A stretch of 60,000 nt of DNA. Source: Symbiodinium natans. Lineage: Eukaryota > Sar > Dinophyceae > Suessiales > Symbiodiniaceae. The notes under the pieces were generated by a model. It made no database searches and was not told where the DNA came from. It worked only from the letters and a program-made list of their open reading frames with translations. The position numbers and the translations under genes are program-made. This document shows positions 39,208 through 50,025 of the stretch, piece after piece (the stretch's first letter is position 1; every line of letters starts with the position of its first letter). The stretch covers positions 290,501-350,500 of the forward strand of contig CAJNDS010001402.1 of NCBI GenBank assembly GCA_905221605.1, written 5' to 3'.

Positions 39208-42200
39208 ATGCGCTGGGCCCCCATCCTCCTGGCACTCAGCGCGGCGAGCGCTGAGGCCATGTGATCCTGGTTCAAGGCCTTCGGGTTTGTGTGATTTTCA
39301 GGGTTTAGGGGCTTGGCGCAGGGCTTAGCTTGGGGTGCGGTTTGGCTGCCAACTATACCACTGCATCATTCGACTTCCCCACATTTCGAGCTCAGTTTTT
39401 TTCATGATGCGACTGCGGGTGATTCTCCTGTTTCGGTTTTATTGTTCGGCAGTGACCGCATGTGACCGCCATTTTGTTCCATACAACTGCGCCGCATCGC
39501 TTCTGCGTCTGACTGCCAACAGTACGAAGCCACAGCCCTGATCATCAGCTGCCCTGACCTTCTGGGTACGAATGGCGATACCAGTTTGGTCTCGCATTCC
39601 GGTAGGTAGATTTTCCGTGTTTCTCCATGGCGGATGCTTGAGGTTCAGGCTGAAATGGTCACCAGATAGCCTCACATTCACATGGGTCGTCTGTCTTTGG
39701 CCTTCCTGGACAATCTATCTGTCTTTCATGCCTCTCTACTCCCTGCTCTCTATTGCTCTCTGCTCTCTATGTCTGCTGCTCTCTACTCTCTACTCTCCAC
39801 TCTGCACTCTCCACTCTCTACATGATCTCTCTCTCTCTCTCTATTTTTCTCTTTGTCTACGCTCTCTCGGTTTTCCATGGCCGAAGCACCTGTGCAATGC
39901 AAAGTTCTCGGCGCAGGTCCTGTTGGAACGCCGGTTCTTCATTCTGGACTGCGGCACACCTACAAGTATCGAAGTGCTTCAGAGGGAGAATTGCACTGGC
40001 AGTTCCCCTTCTAGCATTGTGGCTGCTTCTGTCTGTGGGGTAGCATGTCACATTCCGCTAGCTCGAACACGACTTAGAAGGATCATGCTTAGCAAGCAAA
40101 AGTTGCGGAAGTCTGACTGCCACTCGTGCCGTCATGATGGGAACAAGAAGTCTTTGACGTTTGGCGGTCGCATGTAGCAGAATCAATACGACATATCCAT
40201 GCTACGTTGCTTGTTGCTGCATCCCAAGGCGTAGTAAAGCCACAAACTCTCTGCTTTTCAAAGCGGAGACCTCCCTCTAAACTACACTCCAGGGCACAAG
40301 CCGTGACATTGTCGCCACCTCTCTTTCGCGAGAGAAAGTAGCAAGCCCAAGCAAGCTTGAGTTTGGCCTGCCGCTCAAATTACATAGTCTGCTCGGAGGT
40401 TGAGGGTCTTGGAAAGATTCTTACCAAGCTTAGCCATCTTGGGGGACTTCGGGGGCTTCTTGCCCTGAGCTACAGACGATGCAACAGGAGATCCCCATCC
40501 ATGTCAGCCGCTGGGCCACTCCGTGCGATGGGGACACAGGCCCTCGCCCCATCGTCTCAGTCAGTGCGTCGAGACTTTGAGAGGGCTCTGTTGGAATTTT
40601 GGGGGCTCAAGGTTTCGGGTTAGCGGCCCGGAAGACGGACACTACACTACACACATGTGCTTTGCTCCGACTATTGCCCAAGCCCTGCAGGCATGGCCCC
40701 TTTGGTTTGGAGGGTAGAAGGGGTTCTTCATGTGGGGTCCCCAAGCCAAAAAGGCTCCAGTTCGGGGGAAAAAGGCTACCAGTATTCCATGGAGACGCAC
40801 TTCCTGGAGTTTCTGCAGTGGCATCCGAGCTTCAGGCTCGTCTGTTGTACTCGGAGGATCGGGGGACTTAGTAGGTTACGACATGATGCGACGTTGTCGG
40901 TTTCTATTGGGGTCCCTTCTTGGGTACTTTTGAGTTTGTTCAGCACTTACTTGCTAAGTCACCTGTTTCTCCAAGTAAGGATGCCTGTTGCAGTCAACAG
41001 GCATCAGTCGAAGTGCACATGTGGACCCCAATAGGTTAACCGACCTTAAGCCCTCAACGCACTACCCGAAACTGCTAAGCGCTCGTTTAACCTGGAACCC
41101 AACCCTGATCGGTTCAAAAGATGGACGGGTCCTGCACTGTTTCGTTTCGGCACCTCGACGGCCAAAGGTTGGTGTTGATTTCGGGCTTCAGGGTGTCGAG
41201 AGGGCATTTTTGGCTGTATTCGGGGATTTCATGCCCCTGGTCTTGGTTGGCAGGACGTATGATTGGCGGGTGGCGGATTTCATCTGGCTCGCGCAGTGCA
41301 CCACCAAGGTGTGAGGGGGGTGGGCAGGGTGGGCCTTGCTAGCAGTCATGATAACCGTTGCCATGTCAACGGGCCTTCCAGTTTAGCGCCAGCCGGGTTC
41401 AGCGTGCCAGAAATCGGCCGACGAGCTGGAAGATTAACTCCCAAACCTTGGACTCGAAAGGTAAATTCTGCATTCAGAGAGACCAACTGTTCGAGTTGTC
41501 GGCAGCTCCTGAGCTGATTGGCCGGCGAGCTGAAGCCTTGAAGGGTTTCACCTCCACCCTGTCCTCAACCCGACCCTGAGCCCGACCCAGGGTTCAGTTT
41601 TTTTTTTTTTTTTTGGGGGGGGGGGGGGGGGCTGTTTTAAAATTGGGCAGAACCCGAAGCGGCCGGAAAGTGATCTTCAAATGAACCCTAAATCCCTATC
41701 CTAGAGAAAGGTCCATGCGCTGCAGGTGTATCTTCACCTGCGTCAGAACTACTCCTACTCGCACGAGGCATGGTGCTGGGTGGGGTTCACGAAAGCTAGG
41801 GCCAGACTTCAACCTTCCCCCGCAAAGCCTAAACCCCTAATCCTGAACCCTACGGCCTTAAGCCCCAACCCCAGAGTCTACACCCCAAACCCTAAAGCCG
41901 AAGCACAAGACCCCAAAGTCTAAATCCCAAACTCCAAACCCTGCTTTGAAAGTCGGCCATTCGAACCTTTAACCCCGAGCAACCCCAAAGGCTTGAGGCG
42001 TTACGGGTTCAGGAGTTCTGGTCTGCAGCCGCACGCTTGGCCAGCCCCTCTGCAATCTCAGAAGAAAACACCGAACCCAAGCACCCAAGGAGTTCGGTGA
42101 GACACGCAAGCCAAATAAGCCCTAATAGCCCCAAGATGACTCCCTGAGTTCCAAAAAAACTTCCCCAGTTGCGCAACCTACGGTCGTTTCCAGAACGTGC

Positions 42201-42570
42201 CCTTTGATGGGCTTCACAGGCGGCTTTGGCGCTGGCGGATGCAGAGTACCTGCGCATCTTGGGCATCATCCTGGGTTTGGGGTTTAGCTGAATCCAACAG
42301 GCGCATGTGTGGAGCTTAGGGCTTGGAAGTTTTGGGCTTAGGGTCCAGGAGGGTTTAAGGTTTAGCCGCACTGCTTTTAGGGAATTCGAAGCAGTACACA
42401 CAAATTAACCCCTAGACCGCTTTCCGTGTACCCTGTGGCCTAGTTAAAATCGGGGACCAACAGGCCACATAAACATAAGGATCCTATCACCGGGGATCTG
42501 CGCCCACCATCATCCAGGCTTTCCAAAGGAGCTATCTCAGCTACATGCGAGCATGGGCATCTCTTGTTAG
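39208..42570 (+). CDS. Multi-exon predicted secreted protein, family unknown
   Basis: 39208-39260 is a signal-peptide exon (MRWAPILLALSAASAEA, GT donor). Then 39523-39565 (YEATALIISCPDLL, GTACGA donor) joined in phase to 39917 onward (PVGTPVLHSGLRHTYKYRSA). 40293-40398 (GTSRDIVATSLSREKVASPS), 40470-40604 (TGDPHPCQPLGHSVRWGHRP ... CVETLRGLCWNFG, GC donor) and 40754 onward (SSSGEKGYQYSMETHFLEFL) join in phase. 41192-41308 (FLAVFGDFMPLVLVGRTYDW, GTGTGAG donor) joins 41382-41544 (GKFCIQRDQLFELSAAPELI). 42220-42274 (AALALADAEYLRILGIIL) joins the terminal exon 42518-42570. Whether this is one gene or two is open. Confidence 0.5.
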
Positions 42571-42639
42571 TGCCGGGCTCATTTTAGGGGTATCATGACT
42601 GCACAGTGGGGATTCCGTAGGTGTCGTGCCTTAATTGCA

Positions 42640-43020
42640 TCATTGCATCACCACTGGGCAGGGGATTCTTGGCGGGAAAAAAATCGTCGGGTCTTTATGT
42701 GGCAATTAACACACAAACGAGCAAGATTTTGTAGGATCTTTATGTGGGTGCCAAAAACCAAGGGAACGCTGAAGGAAAACGCAAACCCACGTAAGGATCC
42801 CACTATAAAAAAACTCAGGATTCCGCAGCTGGTTTCTGCGGCTCTGGTGCCCGAAGATACGACCGTTCCGTAAAACCGTAGACTCGCTACACTGCTGCTC
42901 CCTCTCCTGCAGCAGTAGGAAAGCACCCATTCCAGCTAATTTTAACGTTGCGGCAAGTGTGCCTGCAGAGACTGTCCTGGATGCCTGCAAGATCTTTATG
43001 TGGAAATTTCTTTACCTGTC
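42640..43020. repeat. Short interspersed hairpin motif GGATCTTTATGTGGG
   Basis: GGGTCTTTATGTGG, GGATCTTTATGTGGG and AGATCTTTATGTGG recur; GGATCTTTATGTGGG near 42735 pairs with CCCACGTAAGGATCC near 42785. AT-richer than its surroundings; no convincing exon. Confidence 0.45.
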
Positions 43021-43087
43021 CAATTTCTTCCCTATAAAACCCTGCCCAGAAGCCTCAACCGGGTTTGGCTTTCATGGTATTTGCCAG

Positions 43088-43190
43088 GGTCTTGCAAGCA
43101 CGGACCTCCAGTCCCATGATTTTTTTGGCGAGGGTTTTGCAAGCGCACGCCGGGTGCCCGGAATCGCGCAGCGCAGTGAAGCCTCCAAAA
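43088..43190 (+). CDS. Exon, unknown protein
   Basis: TTTGCCAG acceptor; GLASTDLQSHDFFGEGFASA then RRVPGIAQRSEASK. Contains an internal near-repeat (GGTCTTGCAAGCACG / GGTTTTGCAAGCGCACG). Confidence 0.4.
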
Positions 43191-43400
43191 CCCAACATGC
43201 ATGCAGAACGCCCCTACACACACCGGGTACCCACAACTCAGCCCCGAAACGCTCAACGGTCTTGGGGTGAGCATGTCACGGCTCCCAGCTGACCAATGCT
43301 ACAGACTAAGCCCTGAACCTTAAAGCCCTAGAGCCCCCAGGCACAAACGAAACTCTTAAGCCCGGCGTCCCAAACACTAAGTCGGCAAGCCCGAAACCAG

Positions 43401-43732
43401 CCTAGGCCCTGTCGCCCGCTGGGCCAACGCCCACCCCGCCTGGCAGCGCCACTTTGGTGACCCTTGGGCTTCGTTGCGGGGTTTGAGGGGGTTCTGGGTG
43501 TTGGATTTAGGAGTTGTTGTTTTGAGCTTTGAGGACGGTCTATCTAACAGATTCCTAAGCCTACAGCCCAAGCCCTCAACCCTCAACCTCCGGAATTTGA
43601 TGTCATCGCCGGGGCTACCAGTTTGCTGTGTGGAGTTTAGCGCTCAGGGTATCTAAGGCCAACTTTGTGACGGTCTATGCGATTGACCTTGGCAGACAGG
43701 ACAGCGAAGCAGGGCGCAGCGAGAACCTGTAG
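43401..43732 (+). CDS. 3' end of a gene, unknown protein
   Basis: 43401-43480 (ACCAG acceptor; VARWANAHPAWQRHFGDPWA) and terminal exon 43648-43732 (CGCTCAG acceptor; VSKANFVTVYAIDLGRQDSE then AGRSENL, TAG). A middle exon near 43589-43636 (PEFDVIAGATSLLCG) is possible. Confidence 0.48.
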
Positions 43733-44004
43733 CTCGACGGATCAAAAACGTACCCTCCTGGACTCTGAAATCTCTGGCCTAAAGCCGGAACCGCCAAAGC
43801 TCAGACCCCAGTTTCCAGGAAGCTCTCTAGACCCCAGACCACAATCACAAACATCACAAACCGAAGCCCTACTCTGCATTTTGTGAAGCCTGGGGCCCTG
43901 CTCAACCTTGCACAGGACTTCCCGGCGTCCCTGGCCGAGACGAGGACTCGGGGCCATGTCGACTCTATAGGCCTACGTCATCCCAAAGCCTACGTGCTTA
44001 CGAC

Positions 44005-44105
44005 GTGGGATGCTCCCCCTTGTGCTAACAGTCCGTACTAGAGACTAGAACAGGGCGTATTATCATCCCTAGAAAGGACTGTTAGAATAAGGGGATGTTC
44101 CCCAA
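44005..44105. mobile_element. MITE-like element, family 1, copy E, with 8-bp target duplication
   Basis: 101 bp with inner pair TGTGCTAACAGTCC / GGACTGTTAGAATAAGG and diverged ends. Flanked by identical CTTACGAC at 43997-44004 and 44106-44113. Confidence 0.75.
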
Positions 44106-44161
44106 CTTACGACCCCACAGCCCCAAAACCCTTGAACCCCAAACCCTTAAGACCCCTGCAG

Positions 44162-44587
44162 GAACTGGACCGTCGGCACGTTGCCCGGGGAGACAGATTG
44201 GCTGCAAAAGGCTGGCCTTCCTCCGGGTCTTTCTTGGGCTCAGAGGAGTTTAGGGTTTGGGTTGGGGTATGTTGGGGTGTTGAAGGGTGTAGGGGTTTTG
44301 GTGTGGGTGTGGGGTGCGGACGGTGCCACAAGAGGCCTTTTGGGTTTAGGGTGCAACATCCCCTTGATGTGGAAACGCTTTCTGGCCAGTCCATGAACAT
44401 AAGAAGCTTCGAAGAGTCTAGGAACCTCAGAAGGCCTCAATACCCTGAGCGTTGTAAAGAGGTGTTCTTGGGGTGGTTAGGCCTGCATGATGCACGCTCA
44501 CACGGAGCACTTTCGTTTGCCAACCTTTGGCACGGCCTGAACTCTGGAGCTGCAGCCCGCGCAGCGTGCAAACACACGCGGCCCTGA
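44162..44587 (+). CDS. Two exons, unknown protein
   Basis: 44162-44249 (CCCCTGCAG acceptor; ELDRRHVARGDRLAAKGWPS then SGSFLGSEE) followed by a GTTTAGGG-type spacer. The second part, about 44350-44587, contains HPLDVETLSGQSMNIRSFEE and CKEVFLGWLGLHDARSHGAL, stop TGA 44585. Confidence 0.48.
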   Translation, partial: ELDRRHVARGDRLAAKGWPSSGSFLGSEEFRVWVGVCWGVEGCRGFGVGVGCGRCHKRPFGFRVQHPLDVETLSGQSMNIRSFEESRNLRRPQYPERCKEVFLGWLGLHDARSHGALSFANLWHGLNSGAAARAACKHTRP

Positions 44588-44691
44588 CACTGGCTCCTGA
44601 GTTCAAGGCATTGTCATGGAAGTCCCGAAGTGCTCGGAACTAGGGAAGCCCTCACCCCAAAACCCCAAGCCTTCCATCTGCACGTATTGCA

Positions 44692-44830
44692 GGCGAACCT
44701 GTGGGAGACTTGGCCGAAGCCAGACATGAAATGCATGCGCGCGCGTTGCCGAGCAGGAGGGGGGCGAAGGTTGAGGGTAGACATGCTCATAACCCTGCCC
44801 TCCGACGTTCGCAGAATCTCCATTGTCTCC
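44692..44830 (+). CDS. Exon, basic protein
   Basis: ATTGCAG acceptor; ANLWETWPKPDMKCMRARCR then VDMLITLPSDVRRISIVSKP, running into a CCCTAAA array at 44826-44949. Confidence 0.45.
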
Positions 44831-44949
44831 AAACCCTACCCCCTAAACCCTAAACTCTAAACCCTAAACCCTAGACCCCAAACCCTAAACCCTAAACCCT
44901 AAACCCTAAACCCTAAACCCTAAACCCTAAACCCTAAACCCTAAACCCT
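44826..44949. repeat. CCCTAAA array
   Basis: About 16 units, mostly intact. Confidence 0.9.
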
Positions 44950-45119
44950 TAACCCTATAGGCCTGTTTTTATGGTTTCGGAGTTGAGGGTTTAGGAAGCC
45001 TTTCGAACCAAGGCGCTGCCCGACGCCTCAGCTCCGGATCGCTGTGCCGAGGCTGCGTGCACATGCTGGGATTTAAATCGGAGTCTTTTTTTGGTGTACT
45101 TCTTGTAATTATGGAGGCT

Positions 45120-45480
45120 TATACGGTAGGGATGATGCTGGCGATGCCGGGCCTTGGTCTTGGCTTTGCGTCACACCAATTGAGACGTTGATGATGTTGG
45201 CGCTTGGTCCCGGCGTCAGGGAAGCGCAGGGTCGATGATGCCGATGTCGCCGGCCCTTGGTGTAGGCTTTGGGTCACACCAAATGAATGCAGGGTGCGAT
45301 GAAGCTGACGCCGGCTCTTGGTCTGGGCGTGGGTCTCCAAGGGGCGACCCAGCTGATGATGCTGCTCCTCGGCCCCAATGACGCTGATGATGCTGGCCCT
45401 TGGTGTGGGCTTCGGTCACCTTCTGGTGAAATGTACTGGCGATGATTCCCCACCAAAGCAAACCAGGGGTCGACGATGGT
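45120..45480. repeat. Diverged minisatellite related to 23860-24780
   Basis: Irregular units sharing GATGATGCTGATGATG(T/C)TGG and CTTGGTCTGGGCTTTGGGTC. Same GATGATGCTGATGATGTTGG core as the 23.9-kb array, but longer and degenerate. Confidence 0.65.
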
Positions 45481-45919
45481 GGTGATGAGCTCCGAAGACA
45501 CGGCGTGCCTTGAAGGAGACCCAGTCAACAGCCGAGGGCCGCGTCTTCCACCCGCCCCTGGGAAGCGATTTGGCTGTTGATTATGGGGGTTAGGAGAGTG
45601 GACCCCAAACTAGAAACCCCAAACAGCACAAAAATGTAAACGACCCTAAACCAACTGCATCAGCTCATCGCTCTAAAGGCTGTGGCCCGAAGACCCGACA
45701 CCCTCAAACCCTTAAGCTTCAAGCCTTGAAGCCCCTCAAAATGGCCCACACCTCACATCAATGCCTGCACCCACCCTCCTCAAAACCCTAAACCCTCAAG
45801 CCATACGCTGCACACGAAAACCCCAAACCCTAATCCCTAAGCCCTAAGCCCTAAACCCTAAACCCTAAACCCCAAACCCCAACCCCAAACCCCAAACCCA
45901 AGTAACGATTTCAAGGCAG
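45481..45919. other. C-rich spacer
   Basis: CCCTAAA-like words and no clear exon. Confidence 0.4.
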
Positions 45920-45976
45920 GACTTTGTCATCAGCATCCCGAGCCGCTTTACCTCGGCTCGAGGCCCTGGGGGTGCA
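45920..45976 (+). CDS. Exon abutting a MITE
   Basis: CAAGGCAG acceptor; DFVISIPSRFTSARGPGG. The family-3 element begins at the exon's right edge. Confidence 0.4.
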
Positions 45977-46303
45977 CTTGGAGGTTCAGGGTACTTACGA
46001 ACCGATTATAGCTGTTACCAAATTATAACTGCACTTGTAACCCAAATTCTAACCCAAATTATAATTGTACTTGTAACCCAAATTACAAGCATACTAGGGC
46101 ACTTAAGGGCTTCTAAGTGGTACTTATTAGCCAATTGTCACTGTGCTTCTAACCCACTCATAAGCCCCTTAAGTACCTCCAAGTAGGGTTTATGGTAGCT
46201 GTACTTGTAACCCAAATTATAACCATATTAGGGCACTTAAGGGGCTTATAAGTGGGTTATCAGTACAGTTATAATTGGTTAATGAGTACCCTGAACCTCC
46301 AAG
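45977..46303. mobile_element. MITE-like element, family 3
   Basis: 327 bp, AT-rich, with terminal inverted repeats of about 40 bp (CTTGGAGGTTCAGGGTACTT ... AGTACCCTGAACCTCCAAG). The interior is made of repeated words CTTGTAACCCAAATTATAA and GGCACTTAAGGGGCTTATAA. No ORF; no certain target duplication. Confidence 0.75.
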
Positions 46304-46324
46304 TAGGGCTTCGAGTTTCGAGCC

Positions 46325-46478
46325 CGCTTGAAGGTTCATGGGTGCGTTGTTATAAGTTGGGTTTGGGGACTAGGGTTTAGGGTTTAGAGTTCATGGGTCG
46401 ATTGTTATAAGTAGGGTTGTCCGCATCTTTTTTATACGTAGCATTGTCAGCCCTACTTATAGCCACGCGTGAACCTCT
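46325..46478. mobile_element. Family-3-like element carrying telomere-type words
   Basis: Ends GAAGGTTCATGGGTGCGTTG and CACGCGTGAACCTCTCG are imperfect inverted repeats; TTTAGGG words sit inside. Confidence 0.45.
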
Positions 46479-46487
46479 CGTAAGTTG

Positions 46488-46590
46488 TCAGAGGGGCTTG
46501 CTTTGGGTTTTGTCCTTATTTCGCCCTCGCTTTGAAGACAGGTTTACATAGAATCCAGTCATGAAGAACCCCCGCCTCCACCCACATTTC
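46488..46590 (-). CDS. Minus-strand terminal exon
   Basis: Frame CGWRRGFFMTGFYVNLSSKR then GRNKDKTQSKPL and stop at 46488. Basic C-terminus. Unknown. Confidence 0.38.
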
Positions 46591-46880
46591 ACGTTGAGGG
46601 TTGGGGGTTCAGAGTTTAGAGAAGGGTTGGAGTTCAAAGGTAAGAGTGTAAAGTAGGGTTCAAAAAACGATTGCAAGGATTCAGGGTTCACCAGCTTGTG
46701 AGGGTGATGTACTTGCAGGTCCACGTGTAGGTAGAGATAAAGTGGGCATAAGGTCTAAGCATCTGGTACTTGTAGAAATCGCCAGATTTAGAGCACCCTA
46801 AGCCCCATTTAAGACTTGACAACAAACCGTAAGCTCCTAAGTCTTGCAGCTGGACTGAGATTCAGTGCTAAGCTTCTCAT

Positions 46881-47003
46881 ATGCAGAGGCATCCTCCCCC
46901 GAGCACGAGCAGCAGCCCGAACGCGACTGGCCTTCTTCGCCGGAACTCTGAACAGTTGTGCCCGACGATGGCTGTGTCTTGGAGAAAGTTTGGGTGCTGC
47001 AGA
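46881..47003 (+). CDS. Exon or start of gene
   Basis: ATG at 46881 opens MQRHPPPSTSSSPNATGLLR then RNSEQLCPTMAVSWRKFGCC; it ends CTGCAG before a CT microsatellite. The minus strand is open too, but driven by the microsatellite. Confidence 0.38.
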
Positions 47004-47055
47004 CAGCGTCTCTCTCGCTCTCTCAATTTCTTGCAGTCTTCTTTGTTTTTTGAAG

Positions 47056-47059
<4 letters not shown>

Positions 47060-47096
<37 letters not shown>

Positions 47097-47140
47097 GTCG
47101 GTCTCTCTGTCTGTCTGTCCGTCGGTCAGTTTCTCTCTTC
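47060..47140. repeat. CT-rich microsatellite
   Basis: (CT)n with GT interruptions; a similar CT stretch lies at 39725-39850, just upstream of an acceptor. Confidence 0.85.
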
Positions 47141-47426
47141 CTTTTGCTCTTTGTCGTTGATGCAAGATCCAGACCTATCTCTGTAGGTGGACAGTCAGGT
47201 TTCGTGGCGCGGTGTTGAGGGGCAGCCAAGCTGCTCTTTCAAGAGCCATCATGAGGCTTAGGGTTTCAAAGTCGATGAACTCTGGGCCCCCAGCCCTAAA
47301 TCCTGAGAAGCCCCAAAGGCACTCGCTTTATGGCAACATGGACCCGGCAGAGGTCTGGGTTCAGGGCTCTGTTCCTTGGCTGCTGGACCTGCGTGTGCCA
47401 CCCCCAACCCCTCCACCCCCAAATAG

Positions 47427-49309
47427 AAGCTTGAGATGCCGCTGTCAGTGCAGCAGCTTGCCTCAGTGAGGATAGGTTCAGGGTTCAAAGTGTGAGGTTG
47501 TGCCATCAGGGTGTAGGGTTGAGACCCTCCCAGGCGATTTCGTCCGAGGAGGAGTATCAAGATGCAATGCTTTCCAGTACCTGGCCTGCTGATAGAATTT
47601 GCCCATGCGTGGGGAGAGAGGCTCCGAAGTCAGTGCAGTATCAGCATCCTCTATGATGCCCGCTTGCGAAAAGTGGCGCAGGGCAGAGATTCTAGACTCT
47701 AGGGCGGCCTGTTGGCATGTCAGAGTGCGGTGCTCGTTCGAGGCAAGTTCTGCCTGGTCCTACGGGGCAGCTCACATACCAACAACGTGCGCCTGGTGGA
47801 TGTGATGGCCCACGGCTGCGTGCCGGCATCTTTGCTGCAGTTCACATTGTCTACCTCGCGAAATTCGTCGGCAGCAGTGCCCGAACTGCTGGCCCTTGTA
47901 CATGTCATGGCTTCACCCCCGAGGCCCTAGGGGCTCTTGGCGTCGTTGCATTCCTTGCCAAAGTCTTCCTCAGGTGATTGTGTCAGATGACTTCCATCCT
48001 CCTCTGGCCCTTTCGCTGCAATTGCCGTGCAGGTCCCTGTAGCACACCGCCGAAGCCTCCCGAAGCACAACGCTGGACGAAGCAACCCTCAACCTTGAAC
48101 CCTTCAAGTAGTGATCTCCCAAAGGCCTAACCTAAACTCTGAAACCTAAATCGGCTACCTCAAGACCAGAAACCCGCAACCGTAAAACGCCAAAGTCCTA
48201 AAGACTCTGAGCGGGGAAGATCAGTGCCCCACCGACAAGTGTGGCCCTACCTGGGCTCCAAATGGACAAGAGAGAAGAAAAAGAAAAATCATGAGAACAA
48301 TAGCAATGAGAGAGCCGAGGTCAGAAATCACAACACAAAAAATCCAGTAAGAATAGTACTAAGCAGCAGCAACGACGTTATCAACAAAAGCTAACAAACA
48401 AGCTCAACCAACAACTGCAAGACACGGCCAAAAATGCACATACAAAAGCCACCAACAACTATGCACACCGATTTAAGAGCTTCTAGCTCAGCCGAAAGGG
48501 CGGATTAGTTCGGCCGCTCGGAGACTCAAACCGTAAGGGGTGCGCAGGGAGTGTTCAGGGGCCCCTAAAGTTCCCGATTATCAAAGAAGGGGTTGGAGGG
48601 GTCTTCAGGGGGCCCCCATCTATGTCCACGAAGCCGCTGATGACGTGGTGCCCGAAACCACTGTGGGGTAATTGTCTGTTTGTGCTTCCATCTCGCCTTC
48701 TGGGGCGCAATGTGGTTACACCTCTGCAGGCTTCTTGCATAGGGTGTTCCTCGGGGGGTTTTCAGCAGGCCGCCCAGGGGCTTCTTTGGGGGAGTTGGAG
48801 CCCATCGTCTTTCTCCACATCCTCCGTGGCAAAAACTGGCGGTCACTCCCCGGAGCCAGCACGCCGCCCCAGGTTTGGCAAGCCTTAAACCTTATACAAA
48901 CATTCTATCTGGAAGCCTAAGCCCCAAGCCCCGCACCTTAAACCTTAAGCCTTGCACCACTAGGAGCGGAGCCTTCCTTGGCGCGACGTGGTGCCTCGAC
49001 TGCACCTTCGGCACTCTCCCTACCATGGAGTTTCAGGTTTTTCGGGCTCATCTTTGTTCTCATGTGGCGCCGTTGCTCACTTAGTGCTATTTCCTTTATA
49101 CTCCTCGCCAGGGTTTCTGGGGAAGCTCACAGAGCATCCCAGAGCGATCACCCCACAGTGTTTTTGCCTATTTCCAATTTTTTTCGAGGGGAGGAGGAGA
49201 CTCCGTCATCTTTGGGAATGGGGACTCGGGCCTAGAGGCACTGTTCTTCCGCACCGCCGAACTTCCCCGGCTCGTGGCTCGCTTGCGTGAGGCAGGGCCC
49301 TGGATTTAG
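47427..49309 (+). CDS. Exostosin-like (GT47) glycosyltransferase, several exons
   Basis: The diagnostic part is 47724-47825 (LVRGKFCLVLRGSSHTNNVR then LVDVMAHGCVP) joined by a GC-AG intron to 47974-48032 (VIVSDDFHPPLALSLQLP), giving the GT47 C-terminal motif FCL-RG-...-D-MA-GC-P-VIVSDD. Upstream exons 47427-47465 (KLEMPLSVQQLAS) and 47534 onward (AISSEEEYQDAMLSS) are phase 0 to each other; 47644-47697 has ILYDARLRKVAQGR. Downstream 48609-48667 (APIYVHEAADDVVPETTV) fits the next family segment. A last exon 49112-49309 (SVFAYFQFFSRGGGDSVIFG ... stop TAG) may belong here. Such enzymes act in the Golgi on glycans; no N-terminal anchor is visible. Confidence 0.7.
48033..48608. other. Intron-like stretch in the GT47 gene
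   Basis: C-strand words at 48045-48200, then an A-rich stretch (48260-48480) with no convincing exon. Confidence 0.4.
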
Positions 49310-49414
49310 AGTTCAACCCTGATCACGAAACCCCAACTCTCTAGGTTTCAGCTCCGACAACCTGAAAGCCAGCCACCTGACCATTGTCACCTGACCCTTC
49401 ACAGGCCGTTAATA

Positions 49415-49801
49415 TTAATGACACTGCTGGCAGGTGTGTATTGTGTTTTCATGCGCTTCAAAGGCGCGCCGAATAGAAGATATAGTACATTTAAGGCCCT
49501 TGGCATGCTCAAATTTTATGTCTTCCTCGCATCCACCTTCTTTCTGGGTTTTCGCACGCCACAACACTATTATTCTTATTCGCTGGGCCTTGTCATATTC
49601 TTCAACGACCTCTTGCCCATCTGATACTAAGAAAGCGTGAGCAAAACGAGCTAGCAAATGTACTGAGCGCAGGCAGTGTGTGAACGCTCCAAAAGCCCTG
49701 GTAAATGGTTCACGAGCATAGGGGAAGCCCAATATAGATCCCCACAAACGCCGGTGCCGATGGGCACGACGCAGTGCCTCGCGCAGTCCAAAAAAAAACA
49801 T
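49415..49801 (-). CDS. Minus-strand 128-codon coding segment
   Basis: Frame LREALRRAHRHRRLWGSILG ... RSVHLLARFAHAFLVSDGQE ... EEYDKAQRIRIIVLWRAKTQ, stop at 49415 after a His/Cys tail. The opposite strand is poorer. It starts next to a family-2 MITE fragment. Unknown protein; the 5' limit is uncertain because the poly-A/T at 49790 may mark a border. Confidence 0.42.
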   Translation of the reverse strand: MFFFGLREALRRAHRHRRLWGSILGFPYAREPFTRAFGAFTHCLRSVHLLARFAHAFLVSDGQEVVEEYDKAQRIRIIVLWRAKTQKEGGCEEDIKFEHAKGLKCTISSIRRAFEAHENTIHTCQQCH

Positions 49802-49850
49802 AGTAGGATTCCCTTATAAGAAGGACCCAAATTTCGGAAACCCCCATATG
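49801..49850. mobile_element. Family-2 MITE fragment (inverted)
   Basis: GGATTCCCTTATAAGAAGGA and AATTTCGGAAACCCCC match the left half of 9651-9750 in inverted orientation. Confidence 0.5.
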
Positions 49851-49915
49851 GAGTTTTGACTACGCATTTTCGCCTTCGCGCTCAATCTCACGCAATTATA
49901 TTTTAACTGCTTAGC

Positions 49916-50025
49916 CTCCAGGAGCCCGATGAGGGCAGGAAGCCTGGCAGCTCAGACGAGCGTGCCTTAACTGCCCCCCGAAGGTTGATGATGCCCCTCT
50001 GCGCCAGCATCTGCTTCTCGACTGC
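49916..50025 (-). CDS. Minus-strand exon
   Basis: Acceptor AAAAG on the minus strand; frame AVEKQMLAQRGIINLRGAVK then ARSSELPGFLPSSGSW. Protein-like; may belong with 49415-49801. Confidence 0.42.

Noticed and set aside
39572-40177. 201-residue continuous plus-strand frame
   Set aside because: Its middle is CT-rich intron sequence; splicing from 39565 to 39917 keeps phase and gives a better protein.
46809-47229. Arg/Glu-rich and Leu/Ser-rich frames
   Set aside because: Driven by the CT microsatellite.
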